DNA from: Tenrec ecaudatus
Taxonomy: Eukaryota; Chordata; Mammalia; Afrosoricida; Tenrecidae
DNA length: 64,000 nt
NCBI RefSeq assembly: GCF_050624435.1
Contig: NC_134532.1
Coordinates: forward strand, 122,420,070-122,484,069
Direction: 5' to 3'
The position numbers and the translations under genes were made by a program. Below, one piece after another: positions 1 through 25,236 of this stretch. The notes beneath the pieces were generated by a model. The model ran no database searches, was not told the origin of the DNA, and worked only from the letters and a program-made list of their open reading frames with translations. Numbering within the stretch: position 1 is the stretch's first letter; each line of letters opens with the position of its first letter.

Positions 1-235
1 GTGAAGAAATATCATATTTATCCTCTTCAATTAGAAGAAGTGTTCCAACAGCTAAGCCTCCACCTAAGAGCTGGTCCAAGCCCGGTTGATACCAGCAGCT
101 GCCCCTCCCGCACCGATGGTCAACGGTCGTGTGCCCACAATGAAAACCAGACGAGAGCCGCCGCAGTCGATTCTGCCGGCTCTAGGACCCTTCCTCTGGA
201 AACTGATGATGATTAGCATTCTTAATGAGTTTTCA
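1..235. other. Unassigned CpG-richer segment in MTTP intron 5
   Basis: This stretch, left of MTTP exon 5, is richer in CpG than its surroundings, with about ten CG dinucleotides between 110 and 190. It can be read open from a GTG at position 1 to a stop at 214-216, but I recognise no protein, and the other frames have stops. It might be a recent retrocopy fragment or an unrecognised repeat. It is not MTTP exon 6, whose expected sequence does not appear. Confidence 0.2.
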
Positions 236-440
236 TTTTAAATAGCTTCCCCCTCAGACCTTCTCCCATGACCCACACTTAGAGCATATATAATTAATAG
301 ACTATTAATTTGATACGTGTGAAATTACAACCTAAACTAAGAATTACATATGTGTTGTCAAATGATATTCTATTACGTTGTTATTCAATCATTTGAAATA
401 AATCTCTGTAAAACTAAATCCTCAAAGATATTTTTTGTAC

Positions 441-16054
<15,614 letters not shown>

Positions 16055-16166
16055 ATCTGCTCGCTGGCGACCCCGCCGAGCGGCCACTGCCCCGCGCAGA
16101 GTCACCGAGAAGTGGGCTCTTCGGCAAGCAGCCGGCAGTGATTCCCATCCGCACCTGCAGCCCCGA

Positions 16167-16189
16167 TGTTTATCTTTGAGGAAAGGTCA
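16167..16189 (-). promoter_or_regulatory. TGACCT half-site with forkhead-like AGATAAACA
   Basis: On the minus strand TGACCTTTCCTCAAAGATAA runs into AAACA. It joins a nuclear-receptor half-site, with a weak second half, to a forkhead-type motif. In human MTTP a similar composite is bound by HNF4 and by FOXO1/FOXA2; binding here is inferred. Confidence 0.6.
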
Positions 16190-16209
16190 GATTCCAAACT
16201 CCAAAATCA

Positions 16210-16222
16210 GGACCTAAGTTCA
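16210..16222 (-). promoter_or_regulatory. DR1-like nuclear-receptor element
   Basis: TGAACTTAGGTCC on the minus strand gives two hexamers (TGAACT, AGGTCC) spaced by one base, the arrangement used by HNF4 and PPAR/RXR. Confidence 0.6.
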
Positions 16223-16234
16223 CTGAGGTGCTCA

Positions 16235-16250
16235 CGATTAATGATTAAAC
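16235..16250 (-). promoter_or_regulatory. HNF1-like palindromic site
   Basis: GTTTAATCATTAATCG on the minus strand resembles the HNF1 consensus GTTAATNATTAAC with one extra base in the first half. It lies about 185 bp before the ATG, consistent with liver and intestine expression. Confidence 0.65.
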
Positions 16251-16254
16251 TTCG

Positions 16255-16263
16255 GTGGGCTGC
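16255..16263 (-). promoter_or_regulatory. Sterol-response-like element
   Basis: GCAGCCCAC on the minus strand is identical to the nonamer I recall as the (negative) sterol element of human MTTP. It lies next to the HNF1 site. Confidence 0.55.
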
Positions 16264-16610
16264 AGTTTCCAAGTCTCTCCCTTCTCTGTAATCTTTTTTT
16301 TTCACTCACAAGGAAAATCCAGAAAATTTGAGAGTTAACTAATCTATGTCTCAATAAAGACAGAAGCACTGAAGAGCATTTCAAGTAAAGCTGGCTGTGA
16401 GACTTCCCTGCCTACTAAATATATCATCATTATGCCTGTGTCTGCTATATCCACATTTCATTAATTTATGTGGGAGTTATGGGGATTCTCAAACCATTCT
16501 GAACACAGTTGAACTTTACCATTTCTTCCTTGGTTTCCTTTAGTCTTTTCATACTATGTACGCGCTTTTATAAAAGATCAATTTAATAGACTGCACATGT
16601 TTAAAAAATA

Positions 16611-16690
16611 TGTTTGATACAATTGATGTATGGATTGTTATAAGAGCTATAAGAGCTATAAGAGTTCCCTGATAAAATGATCTTTAAAAA
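16611..16690 (+). mobile_element. L1 3'-terminal fragment (tenrec-type tail)
   Basis: 'tgatacaattgatgtatgg' leads to 'gataaaatgatctttaaaaa', a known tail shared with 21112, 22580, 29604 and 34433. The unit 'ataagagct' is repeated three times in tandem, where other copies have one. Confidence 0.75.
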
Positions 16691-16854
16691 AAGTCAATTT
16701 GAAACTTAGGATTTCAATTGAAATTAAGTTGTACCATCAACCACCTCGAAATAGGGGTAATAACAAAGGGAACTCTCATTGCTGCACCTAGAAGATTCTC
16801 CTGATGTGTGAAACGAGAGGAAGTCGTAACAAATCAACACTGTCTTGAGTGTGA

Positions 16855-17125
16855 AGGCAGTGGTGGTTCAGTGAGACACTGTTCATCACCATCCATGCAG
16901 GAGACGTAGGTTTGATTCCCTGAAGTCCTCTGAAGGCAGGGCACTGTGACAGACTTGGGTTGCTATGATGCTAAACAGGTTTCAGCAGAGCTTCCAAACC
17001 AGGAAGAGCGGCATAATCGTCTGTAGGCACTTGCGAAAATCAGCCAGTGAAAACTCAAAGGATCACAATGGTCCAATCCCATTGTTCATGGGCCCCGAGA
17101 GCTGAGGGCTGACTCGGCAGCACGC
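16855..17125 (+). mobile_element. Long AfroSINE-type element with RTE-like body
   Basis: The tRNA-like head 'ggcagtggtggttcagtg' with B-box-like 'ggtttgattccc' is followed by 'aacaggtttcagcagagctt', which also occurs near the 5' end of the RTE copy at 24645. It ends in a SINE-type tail. It is consistent with an older, longer SINE subfamily. Confidence 0.65.
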
Positions 17126-17957
17126 ATGTGCTAATATTGCAGAGCACATTTGGTTGTAGCATAGTAGACCTGTTATTGTATACCTCTATACCTATGACAA
17201 AAATATATCGTCCTAGGCCCCAAACTGGCTAGATGGAATCCTGAGTCCCATTTCCAGGAAGAGTTTCAGTGGCAAAATTGCAGCCTTGAGAACTTTCGCC
17301 ACAGAAAATTAATTTGGACAGTTCTCTGGAACTAACGTGAATACTAAAGTATAGCTAGGGCCCCACGGACTGACCCAAGTTGTATGCCTCAGGGATCTCC
17401 TGCCCGAGAGACCTGATACAAAGGAAATGTACTCTAATGAGGGTGGGGGACGAGTGGGGTGACTGGGTGAGGAAGTGAATAAAGTGAAGGGCTATTTTTA
17501 TGTATTACAAATAATTATTGTCCTGTTCCCATCTAAAACGAGTCTCAGAATCTATACTGGGTTGTTTTGTTTTGTTGTTTTTTTTCCTCAAAACTCTTTC
17601 TTCAAGGATCCTAGCCTGGAGCCTAAATCTTCTAGATAACCCAGATACATTGGCAGGGTTACAAAGTGAAATCTAAAATACAAAAATCCCCAAAGTTAAG
17701 GACTTTTCTTCTTGAAATGTACTTTTCCATGAATGACTGATGAACATTGTGTCGCTCTTCTACTACGCAGGTTAGAAAAAACACCACTTGTTATTGTTCT
17801 GTTTGTCTACTTCATGGCTGAAGTAGCTAAACCAAATGTGTTGCTGGGACTATGACTTTACAATTAGAAACACTATGTTTTCTTGGGGTTAGAGTTTTCT
17901 GTTTCTTTTATAAAAACTTCTGTTGGAGAAACAGAAGATTTTGAGAACTGCTTTTAT

Positions 17958-18156
17958 TGTTGGGGGGGTTCCATCAAGCCAGTTCTGACTCTCCGTGACC
18001 CCATAGGGTAGGGTAGGACCATTCAAAGGGGTCCTGAAGCTGTAATCTTCTTCACAGATTGCCAAATCTTCTCTCGTAGGGAGCCTCTGACAGGTTTCAA
18101 ACTCCAGCTTTTCGGTTAGCCGCCAAGCTCGGCCCCATTGAGCCATCAGGGCTTCT
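17958..18156 (-). mobile_element. AfroSINE, minus orientation
   Basis: Copy with 'ctccgtgaccccatagggta', 'caggtttcaaactccagctt' and head 'ttgagccatcagggcttc'. Confidence 0.8.
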
Positions 18157-19173
18157 TTATGAGCAGTCGGCGTTCAGGACACAGGGCAGCGTGAAAGTGA
18201 TTTATTGATTTACTTTTTCCTAGATTCTTTTGTATTCTCACAATTATGCAATACAATAGGAAAACAGACCATTATAGTCACTTAAATCTTATGCCTTTTG
18301 CAAGTGATTATCTAAACCAAGGACTTGATTCTCTGAAAACTCTTGTGGAAGACTCATAGTCGCATAGACTTTTAATGTTTTGGGTTAGACTATGTGGTCC
18401 GTAATACGTGTCTCTTCGGGTAAAGTACTACTCGTTGTCAGGTATTTACCATAGTCCAACCAATAAAAGACCTATCACTATTGCCTAATAAAACAAATGC
18501 TGTTCCAATTGAGCACTTACTTTCTACTGAAAGGCTCCTATGAGTCACTGGACTAAGGAGTCATTTCAATCTGGAATGCTAAAATATAGCGGCTTCTGTC
18601 AGTAATAAGCAACATGACCATTTTCTATTTTACTTGTAACTTCACCCTTTTACAAAAATATTAGGAAGAAAGATAGCTGGTGTTTGTTTTAGCAGAGATA
18701 AACTAGAACACCCACATCCTTTGGGTATTCAGTGAGTCTGGTGCCAAAGAAGACCCGTTTTTCCTGCTGTTGATCAAGCCTATGAAGAAATGTAAATTTC
18801 CCAAAGTGGAGCAGAACAGACACCGTACAATGTATTCAGAAGATAAGTCCCAGACTTCACCGATTCTTCTATAGGACTGGTAAAGCAGGCCAGAAGAACA
18901 GTTATGCAGAAGTACTAAGTGTTGTCCTTGATGGGACGATTACTCTATTCAATACCCTAGGATAAGCATTTCCTTTTGTTATGTTTTGCTTTTTGTTTTT
19001 AAGTAAATACTGACAACAAGCATTTAACATAGTTGAAAAATGAGTAAATTAGTTAGGTGCTTTCAGTAGTATAGAAAACGTAAACTGTCAAATCTAGGCC
19101 CCATATTCTTTTTTGATTAAAATACTGAAGTGATGAGGTGAGAAAATTGAAAGTCTTGGTATTGTATGAAATC

Positions 19174-19320
19174 AGGCGCCTCAGTGTCACAGTGGGTGCA
19201 GTGGTGGTTTGCTCACCGCAAGGTTAGTGGTTGGAAACCACCTGCTCTCCCACAGGAGAAAGATGAGGCTTTCTGCTCTCAGGATCATTGACAGGAGCAA
19301 TCGGCTTGGTGGTAGTAAAT
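19174..19320 (+). mobile_element. AfroSINE, plus, internally shortened
   Basis: The head 'gtgcagtggtggtttgctca' and 'gaaagatgaggctttctgct' are clear. The central block and part of the tail are missing. Confidence 0.75.
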
Positions 19321-20346
19321 TTTGTAATATAAATAATTCACATCATCCTTTAACATACAACTATCTATGGAGGTGAGCAGAGAACTCATTGTTGTGGTAA
19401 GCTGAATAAATATTCAGGTGAAAATGAAATGAAATCAGATTAAAATGCATGCTGTTGCAATGGCATTCTTTCTGGTAGTCATGACACTGCAGTACCATTT
19501 TTGCAGCGATAAAGAAGGAGACTGAAATACAATCGGTGACTGATTCCAAAGTACAGTGTGTCTCTGTTGAGTATCAGAGGTTGTTAGGTGTTAACTCATT
19601 TCCTCGATTTGAAGCTAAATGAACTTCACTCTTTTAAAAGGTTGGAAGGAAATAAAGTTTGCCTCATTATATCTAGCTAAAGAAATTCAGGCTGTATGAT
19701 AGCTATAGAAATATAACATCAGGGTTCTTTACTTTGTTCTGATTAGACTTGACATAAAAATTTCATTTGTAAAAGGACACTTGAGCATACTGCTATATGA
19801 CCATAATTTAAAATGTAATAGTATTTTCAATGCAACGAGGAAGTTAGCATTTGTAAAGGAAACTTGCAAATTAAGATATTTTCTGGCAAAGAATATTCTT
19901 ATGTGATAATCTCTTCTTTACCTCACAGAAATTATAGAGGATACATGTAGTATTAAAGAAATATATTGTATAAGGTTTCTCCTTGAGAAATTAAAGACTT
20001 ATTAAATGTATTGCCTTAACAAATATCAACTTGAAATTTAGATTAAATACATTTGAAATCTAATAAGGGCAAAGAAGTATAATTATTTCCCCCAAAGTAT
20101 TAACTCAGATTTATCCTTTCACACACATACACACATTTAACAACAATGAAAAATTGTTATTGGTCATATTATTACCATAAGAGGAATGTAACTTTATATT
20201 GTCTTTGGCTACACCAGACTGAGTTTTTAATGGATGAATGAAACTCTTAAGAGAAAATTGTTCCTTTTGGTGAGAATGATTGTGTTCGACTTTTCAAATG
20301 AAGATACTTTCAGAATTTAAAACAATATACAAACTAAAACTAAACC

Positions 20347-20523
20347 ACACTCACTGCCATCAAGGTAGTCCTGACTCATAGCAACCCCTGTGTGTTTCTG
20401 AGACTGTAACTGCTGATGGGAGTAGAAAACCCAGCCTTCTTCTCCCAGGGCTGCTGGTGGTTTCGAACTGCTGACCATGCAGATCACAGCCCAACATGAA
20501 ACCACTACACCACCAGGGCTCCT
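20347..20523 (-). mobile_element. AfroSINE, minus orientation, well preserved
   Basis: 'cactcactgccatcaaggta', 'ggtttcgaactgctgaccat' and 'ctacaccaccagggctcc' give a near-complete copy. Confidence 0.92.
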
Positions 20524-20561
20524 GTACACAGTAAATAGGCATTCAAAATTTAAACACAGCT

Positions 20562-21975
20562 GTTATTAGGTGATAAGGAGTTGATTCCAATTCATTGCGA
20601 CCTTAAATAGAACAGAATTAACACTGCCCTGCCCGCGCCATTCTCCTAATTGTTGGTGTGTTTGAGCCTGTGGTTGCAGCCACTGTGTCCATCAATGTCA
20701 TCAAGTGTCGTCTTTTTTGTCACTGTCCGCTTTACTTTACCAAGCATGGTGTCCTTTTCCAGGAACCGGTCCCTCCTGAAACACGCCCAGAGTATGTGAG
20801 GCAAAGTCTGGTCACCTTCCTTTCTAGGGGCACTGTGGCTGTGTTTCTTCCAACATAGATTTGGGTTGGTTCTCCTGGAAGCCTAAGACACTCTGAATAT
20901 TCCTCATGAACACTGTAATTCAAATGCATCCATTCTACAATTGTCCTTATTAATTGTTCCAATTTTAAATAGACGTGAGAAAATTGAAACTATCATGGCT
21001 GGATTCAGGCACCTTAGTCCTCAGAGGGTAACCTTTGCTTGTCGACACTTTGAAGGAATCTCATACAGCAGATTTCTCCAGCACAATCGGTGGGTGAATT
21101 TCTGGACTGCTTTTTAAAAAATTGTATATATATATTTTAAAATCATTTTATTGCAGGCTCGTACAAGTCTTATCACAATCCATACATCCATCCATTGTGT
21201 CAAGCACATATGTACACTTGTTGCCATCATCATTCTCAAAACATTTGCCTTCTACTTGAGCCCTTAATATCGGCTGCTCATTTTCCCTCCCTCCCCACTG
21301 TCCCCTCCCTCATGAACCCTTCGTCATTCATAAATTATGATTATTTTGTCATATGTTACACTGTCCGACGTCTCCCCCCACCTTCCTCTCTGCTGTCCAC
21401 CCCCCAGGGAGGAGGCTATCCGTAGATTCTTGTAATCGGTTGACTGCTCCTTTTATGAGCGTGGACTGCGAATCCAAGAACAGTGAAATCCTTGACCGCT
21501 TGGATCTTTTCTCCATTTATCATAATGTTTGTTGTCTACTGGTCCCAGTGCATCTTCTTTACATTGAGTTGTAACCCATTGTGAAGCCTATAGTTACTTG
21601 ACCTTCATCAGCAAGCGCGTCAAGTCCTCCTCACTGCCAGCAAGCAAGCTTGTGTCATCTACACATCACAGGTTGCTCATCCTTCCTGCAGTCTTGATTC
21701 TGTGACCTTCATATAGTCTAGCTTCTCAGAGGATTCGTTCAGCATACAAATGGGACAGGGAGGTAAAAGGATAAATGCTGACACATACCTGTCCTGATGT
21801 TAAACCATGCAGTATTCCTTTGTTCGGATTGTATGGCCTCTTGGTGTACGTACACATTCCACAGGAACACATGAAGCAATCTATAATTTCCATTCTTCTC
21901 CATTTATCTATAATTGGTTATGATCCACAGTTGAATGCCTTTGCATAGCAAAACACACATAAATATCTTTCTGGC
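20562..21975 (-). mobile_element. RTE/BovB-like LINE, 3' part, minus orientation
   Basis: On the minus strand this is the 3' half of an RTE-type LINE, from the reverse-transcriptase region to the short-repeat tail. It carries the family's typical stretches ('accaagcatggtgtcctttt', 'ttgaatgcctttgcatag', 'gcaagcaagcttgtgtcatc'). Many substitutions and stops make it a dead copy. It is split by an L1 fragment at 21112-21441 with a 7-bp target duplication, so the RTE is older than that L1. Confidence 0.85.
21112..21441 (-). mobile_element. L1 3' fragment inserted in the RTE copy
   Basis: Minus-oriented 5'-truncated L1 tail: 'atcattttattgcaggctcg', 'tgtgtcaagcacatatgtac' and 'cattctcaaaacatttgcc'. 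GACTGCT flanks it at 21105-21111 and 21442-21448, and the RTE reads continuously once it is removed. Confidence 0.85.
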
Positions 21976-22009
21976 ATAAAAATCTCTTGCCTTTAAAATA
22001 AAAAAATTT

Positions 22010-22170
22010 TAAAGCCCCTCACTGCCATCAGTCGATTCCAATTCACAGTGACCCCAAAGGAGAGAGTAGAGCTGCCTGAGACTGGAGGATTAGAAAACTC
22101 CACTGGTTTTGAACTGCTGGCCTTGCAGTTACACAGCCCCACGCACAGTCCATTACACCATCAGGGATCT
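22010..22170 (-). mobile_element. AfroSINE, minus orientation
   Basis: 'cactgccatcagtcgattcc', 'gttttgaactgctggccttg' and 'attacaccatcagggatct' mark a slightly shortened copy. Confidence 0.85.
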
Positions 22171-22429
22171 CGCCAATGGACTTCGAGACACTGATGGAAG
22201 ATGTGATCTCTAAAAACACTACTTCTAATGTTTACATCTACCTGTAGGATAAAATTCCCACTCTTTAATTAGTAACTATTTGCTAAATATGGCAGTAAGT
22301 AACCTGTCTTAGCAATTTTGTCACATAATTACCATCCTTTGAATAAAACAAATGTGTTGTTCCTGATGCATATTTGTCCACCATATTATTCGGTCAAAAA
22401 TTCTATCTCCAATTATTTCCTCTCCATCT

Positions 22430-23745
22430 GCTCTTTGAAGACCCCAAAGGAGTAATCTTCATAGATTTTCTCAACTGACCCAAGACAGTGATGGGAGCTT
22501 ATTATGAAGATGTTCTCAGAAAATGTCAAACTGCATTTGTGGGGAAAAGACCAGGATAGTTGGATCAAAGAACATTTTTTTAATTTGTGTTATTTTAAAA
22601 ATCATTTTATTGGGGGCTCATACAGCTCTTATTACAATACATACATACCTACATTGTGTCAAGCACATGAGTACACTTGTTGCCATCAGCATTTTCTAAA
22701 CATTTTCTTTCTACTTGAGTCCTTGGTATCAGCTCCTCATTTTGCCCCTTCTCTCCTCCACCCTCCCTCACAAACCCCAGATAATTTATAAATTATTATT
22801 TTTTTCATGTCTAACCCTGACCGATGTCTCCCTTTACCCACCTTTCTCTTGTCCATTGTCCCAGAGAGGGGGTTATATGCAGATCATTCTGAACAATTCT
22901 ACCTTTCTCCCCACACCTTCCTTTTCCCCTCCTGGCACTGCTACTCTCATTATTGGTCCTGAGAGGTTTATCTGTCCTGGATTCCTTTGTATTTCCAGCT
23001 CTTATCTGTACCCATGTACATGTAGTCTAGCCAGATTTGACAGGTAGAATTGGGGTCATGATATTGGGGTGGGGCATTAAAGAACTAGAGGAAAGTTGTA
23101 AGTTTTGTTAGTGGTATACTTCACTCTGAGGCTCATCTCTTCCTTGTGACCCTTCTGTAAGGGGATGTCCAATTGTCTCCAGATGGGTTTTGGATCTCTA
23201 CTCTACACCCCGCCTCATTCACATTGATATGATTTTTTGGTTCTGGGTTTTTGATTCCTGATACATGATCCCATCAACATCTCATGATCACACAGGCTGA
23301 TGTGCTTCTTCCATGTGGACTTTGTTGTTTCTTAGCTAGATGGCAACTTGTTTGTCTTCAAGCCTTTAAAACGCCAGATGCTTTATCTTTTGAAAGCGGG
23401 GCACCATCAGCTTTCAAAGAACATTTTTAATCATGACAATGCCCGTTCATTCTCCCTGGTTAGCAAGGGTAAACCTACAAGAATTCTAAGAATTTCATTA
23501 GAAAGCCTTACTCCACCCACCTTGTAGCCCTGATCTCAACCCTTCAGTTTTGTTCCCAAAACTCAAAGATCATTTCAAGGAAACATGATCTGAATCACTC
23601 AAGGTTGCCCAACTGCCATTTTGGTGTGATGTTACACCTAAGAGCATGAAATTCTTCAGGGAGGGTTGGAGAGATTGAAACACAGCCTTCAGAAGCATAT
23701 AGGCCTAGATGGAAAATGTGTCAAGAAACAGTAAATGCACATTTT
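22430..23745 (+). mobile_element. Decayed mariner transposase remnant, split by an L1
   Basis: Two blocks flank the L1 at 22580-23413. Before it, the frame reads like the central mariner transposase (DPKGVIFIDFL, GAYYEDVLRK, then a KRPG-like motif). After it come the HDNA motif, an FVPKTQRSFQG-like stretch and a C-terminal tail. Together they follow the order of a mariner transposase. Stops and frameshifts abound and the N-terminal part is not visible. Outer boundaries are approximate. Confidence 0.7.
22580..23413 (-). mobile_element. L1 3' region (about 830 bp) with intact 15-bp target duplication
   Basis: Minus-oriented tail 'atcattttattgggggctca' continues to 'gggcaccatcagctt' at the truncated end. 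TCAAAGAACATTTTT occurs perfectly at 22565-22579 and 23414-23428, marking a target-primed insertion. It is the longest copy of this L1 3' UTR family in the window. Confidence 0.92.
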
Positions 23746-24644
23746 TATTATTTTTATCTAAAAGGATTTCTCTGATTTTGTAGCAACACACTTTGGCTTA
23801 ACTTCATATGTTAATACAAGTTACCTTACCTTTTAGCTGGACTTGCTTTCTGCTTTGTGTCATTGTCCTGTTGAGTTCTACTCCCAGCAAGTTCTCCTGA
23901 ATGCTGTGCTTTGTCTAAGAAGGGAGATGCAGCTTGTTCATTTTGAGTTTGTTCACTCCCTACCCCTCTAACACCTCCAGACCTTTCTGCTTATCAAAAC
24001 CTTTGCTCCCTGTCTCTGGAATTAATGTCTGCTGTCTGCCAGTGTCACTCCTTAACTCAGATTGGTCCTCTTTGTGTTTCAAGTGACTACTTGTTGGCAG
24101 GTTGGGGGTTCTTCCATTTTCAGAGCTTTCAAATGTTCTGTTGTCCTCCTACTCAGTGTTGACATCAAGTTGATGCTTTATTTTTCTACCTAGTCCTATG
24201 GCACAGTTTGTGGGGATTCTTTGTCACATAATCATGTTGTAGCTATTTTTGTTCTTTACTCTTATTTTTCTTTTGCTATGCTAGCTCTACAGATTTTATG
24301 AGGAGATTCAAGAGGTTCAAAGATTATATTGACTATATTCTTGATAGCCATCTTCTGAAAGTCTTCACTATTCATGTATTACCTGGGAGGGGAAGAGCAA
24401 AGTATTTTTTAAAACATTTTAAGAGTAGACTTTCACTTTGTCTACATTTTAGGTCATTCACAGATGAAAGAGGTTGATCATTTCTGTCAGATAATTTTCA
24501 GGTCTTTTCTTTAAAAAATATATTTCTTTTTAACTTTATTAGACTGAATTTAAAGTAATTACAAATGTTACCCTACTTCCCTACCTCCCTGATCTTAAAT
24601 GATCAATTAACTAGCATTTATGCATGTCTATGTCTTCTCTGTAA

Positions 24645-25236
24645 GTTTGTCATGCTGTGGTGGCTTGTGTGTTCCTGTGATGCTGGAAGCTGTCACTAAT
24701 ATTTCAAATACCCACAGTGAACAGGTTTCAGCAGCGCTTCCAGACTAAGAACAGACTACAAAGAAGGACTAGGCTGTCCACTTCAGAGAAACTGACCACT
24801 GAAAAGCTTATGAATAGCAGAATGTTGTCAGATACGGAAAATGTCATGAATAGCAGTTGGACACTGTCAGATATAATGTCAGGAAACAGACCTCTGATTG
24901 GAGGGCACTCAAACTATGACTGAGGAAGAGCTGCCATCTCAAAGTAGACTTTAATGTCATGGACAGAGTATAGCTTGTCAAGATTCATCCTATGTACTTT
25001 GCACATGTTACGAGGGACTAGTCCCTAGAAAAGGCTATCATACTTGGTAAAGTAGAAGGGCAGCAAAAAAGACAATGACCCTAGATGAGATAGATGGGCA
25101 CAGTGGCTATAACGGGTTAAGGATAGCAACCGTTGTGAGGATGGCCCGGGCCAGGCAGTGTGTAGTTCTGTTGTACCGAGGGTGACTATGCGTAGGAATG
25201 GACTCCGTGACACTTAGCAGCAGCACCAGAGCCCAG
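24645..25236 (+). mobile_element. Internally deleted RTE/BovB-like LINE (5' end joined to 3' end)
   Basis: 24645-24981 matches the 5' leader of the family ('gtgatgctggaagctgtcac', 'aacaggtttcagcagcgctt', 'ggaagagctgccatctcaaa'). From about 24982 the sequence jumps to the 3' end ('gagggactagtccctagaaa', 'ggcagtgtgtagttctgttg'). The whole coding region (about 3 kb in full elements) is missing, leaving a roughly 590-bp copy. Confidence 0.75.

Larger units (their letters stand above)
16055..16265 (-). promoter_or_regulatory. MTTP: MTTP proximal promoter and 5' UTR
   Basis: Read on the minus strand, this stretch carries, from distal to proximal, a sterol-element-like GCAGCCCAC, an HNF1-like palindrome, a DR1-like element and a TGACCT/forkhead composite, then a GC-richer leader up to the ATG. 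This combination and order fit what is published for the human MTTP promoter (HNF4, HNF1, FOXO1/FOXA2 and SREBP input). No TATA box is evident. The transcription start is not placed. Confidence 0.8.
16266..20346. other. Upstream of MTTP proximal promoter, first part
   Basis: Contains an L1 tail (16611-16690), a long SINE (16855-17125) and AfroSINEs at 17958-18156 and 19174-19320. The remainder is AT-rich and unassigned. If MTTP also has a distal first exon in the TRMT10A CpG island, as reported in human, this stretch would be intronic. Confidence 0.5.
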
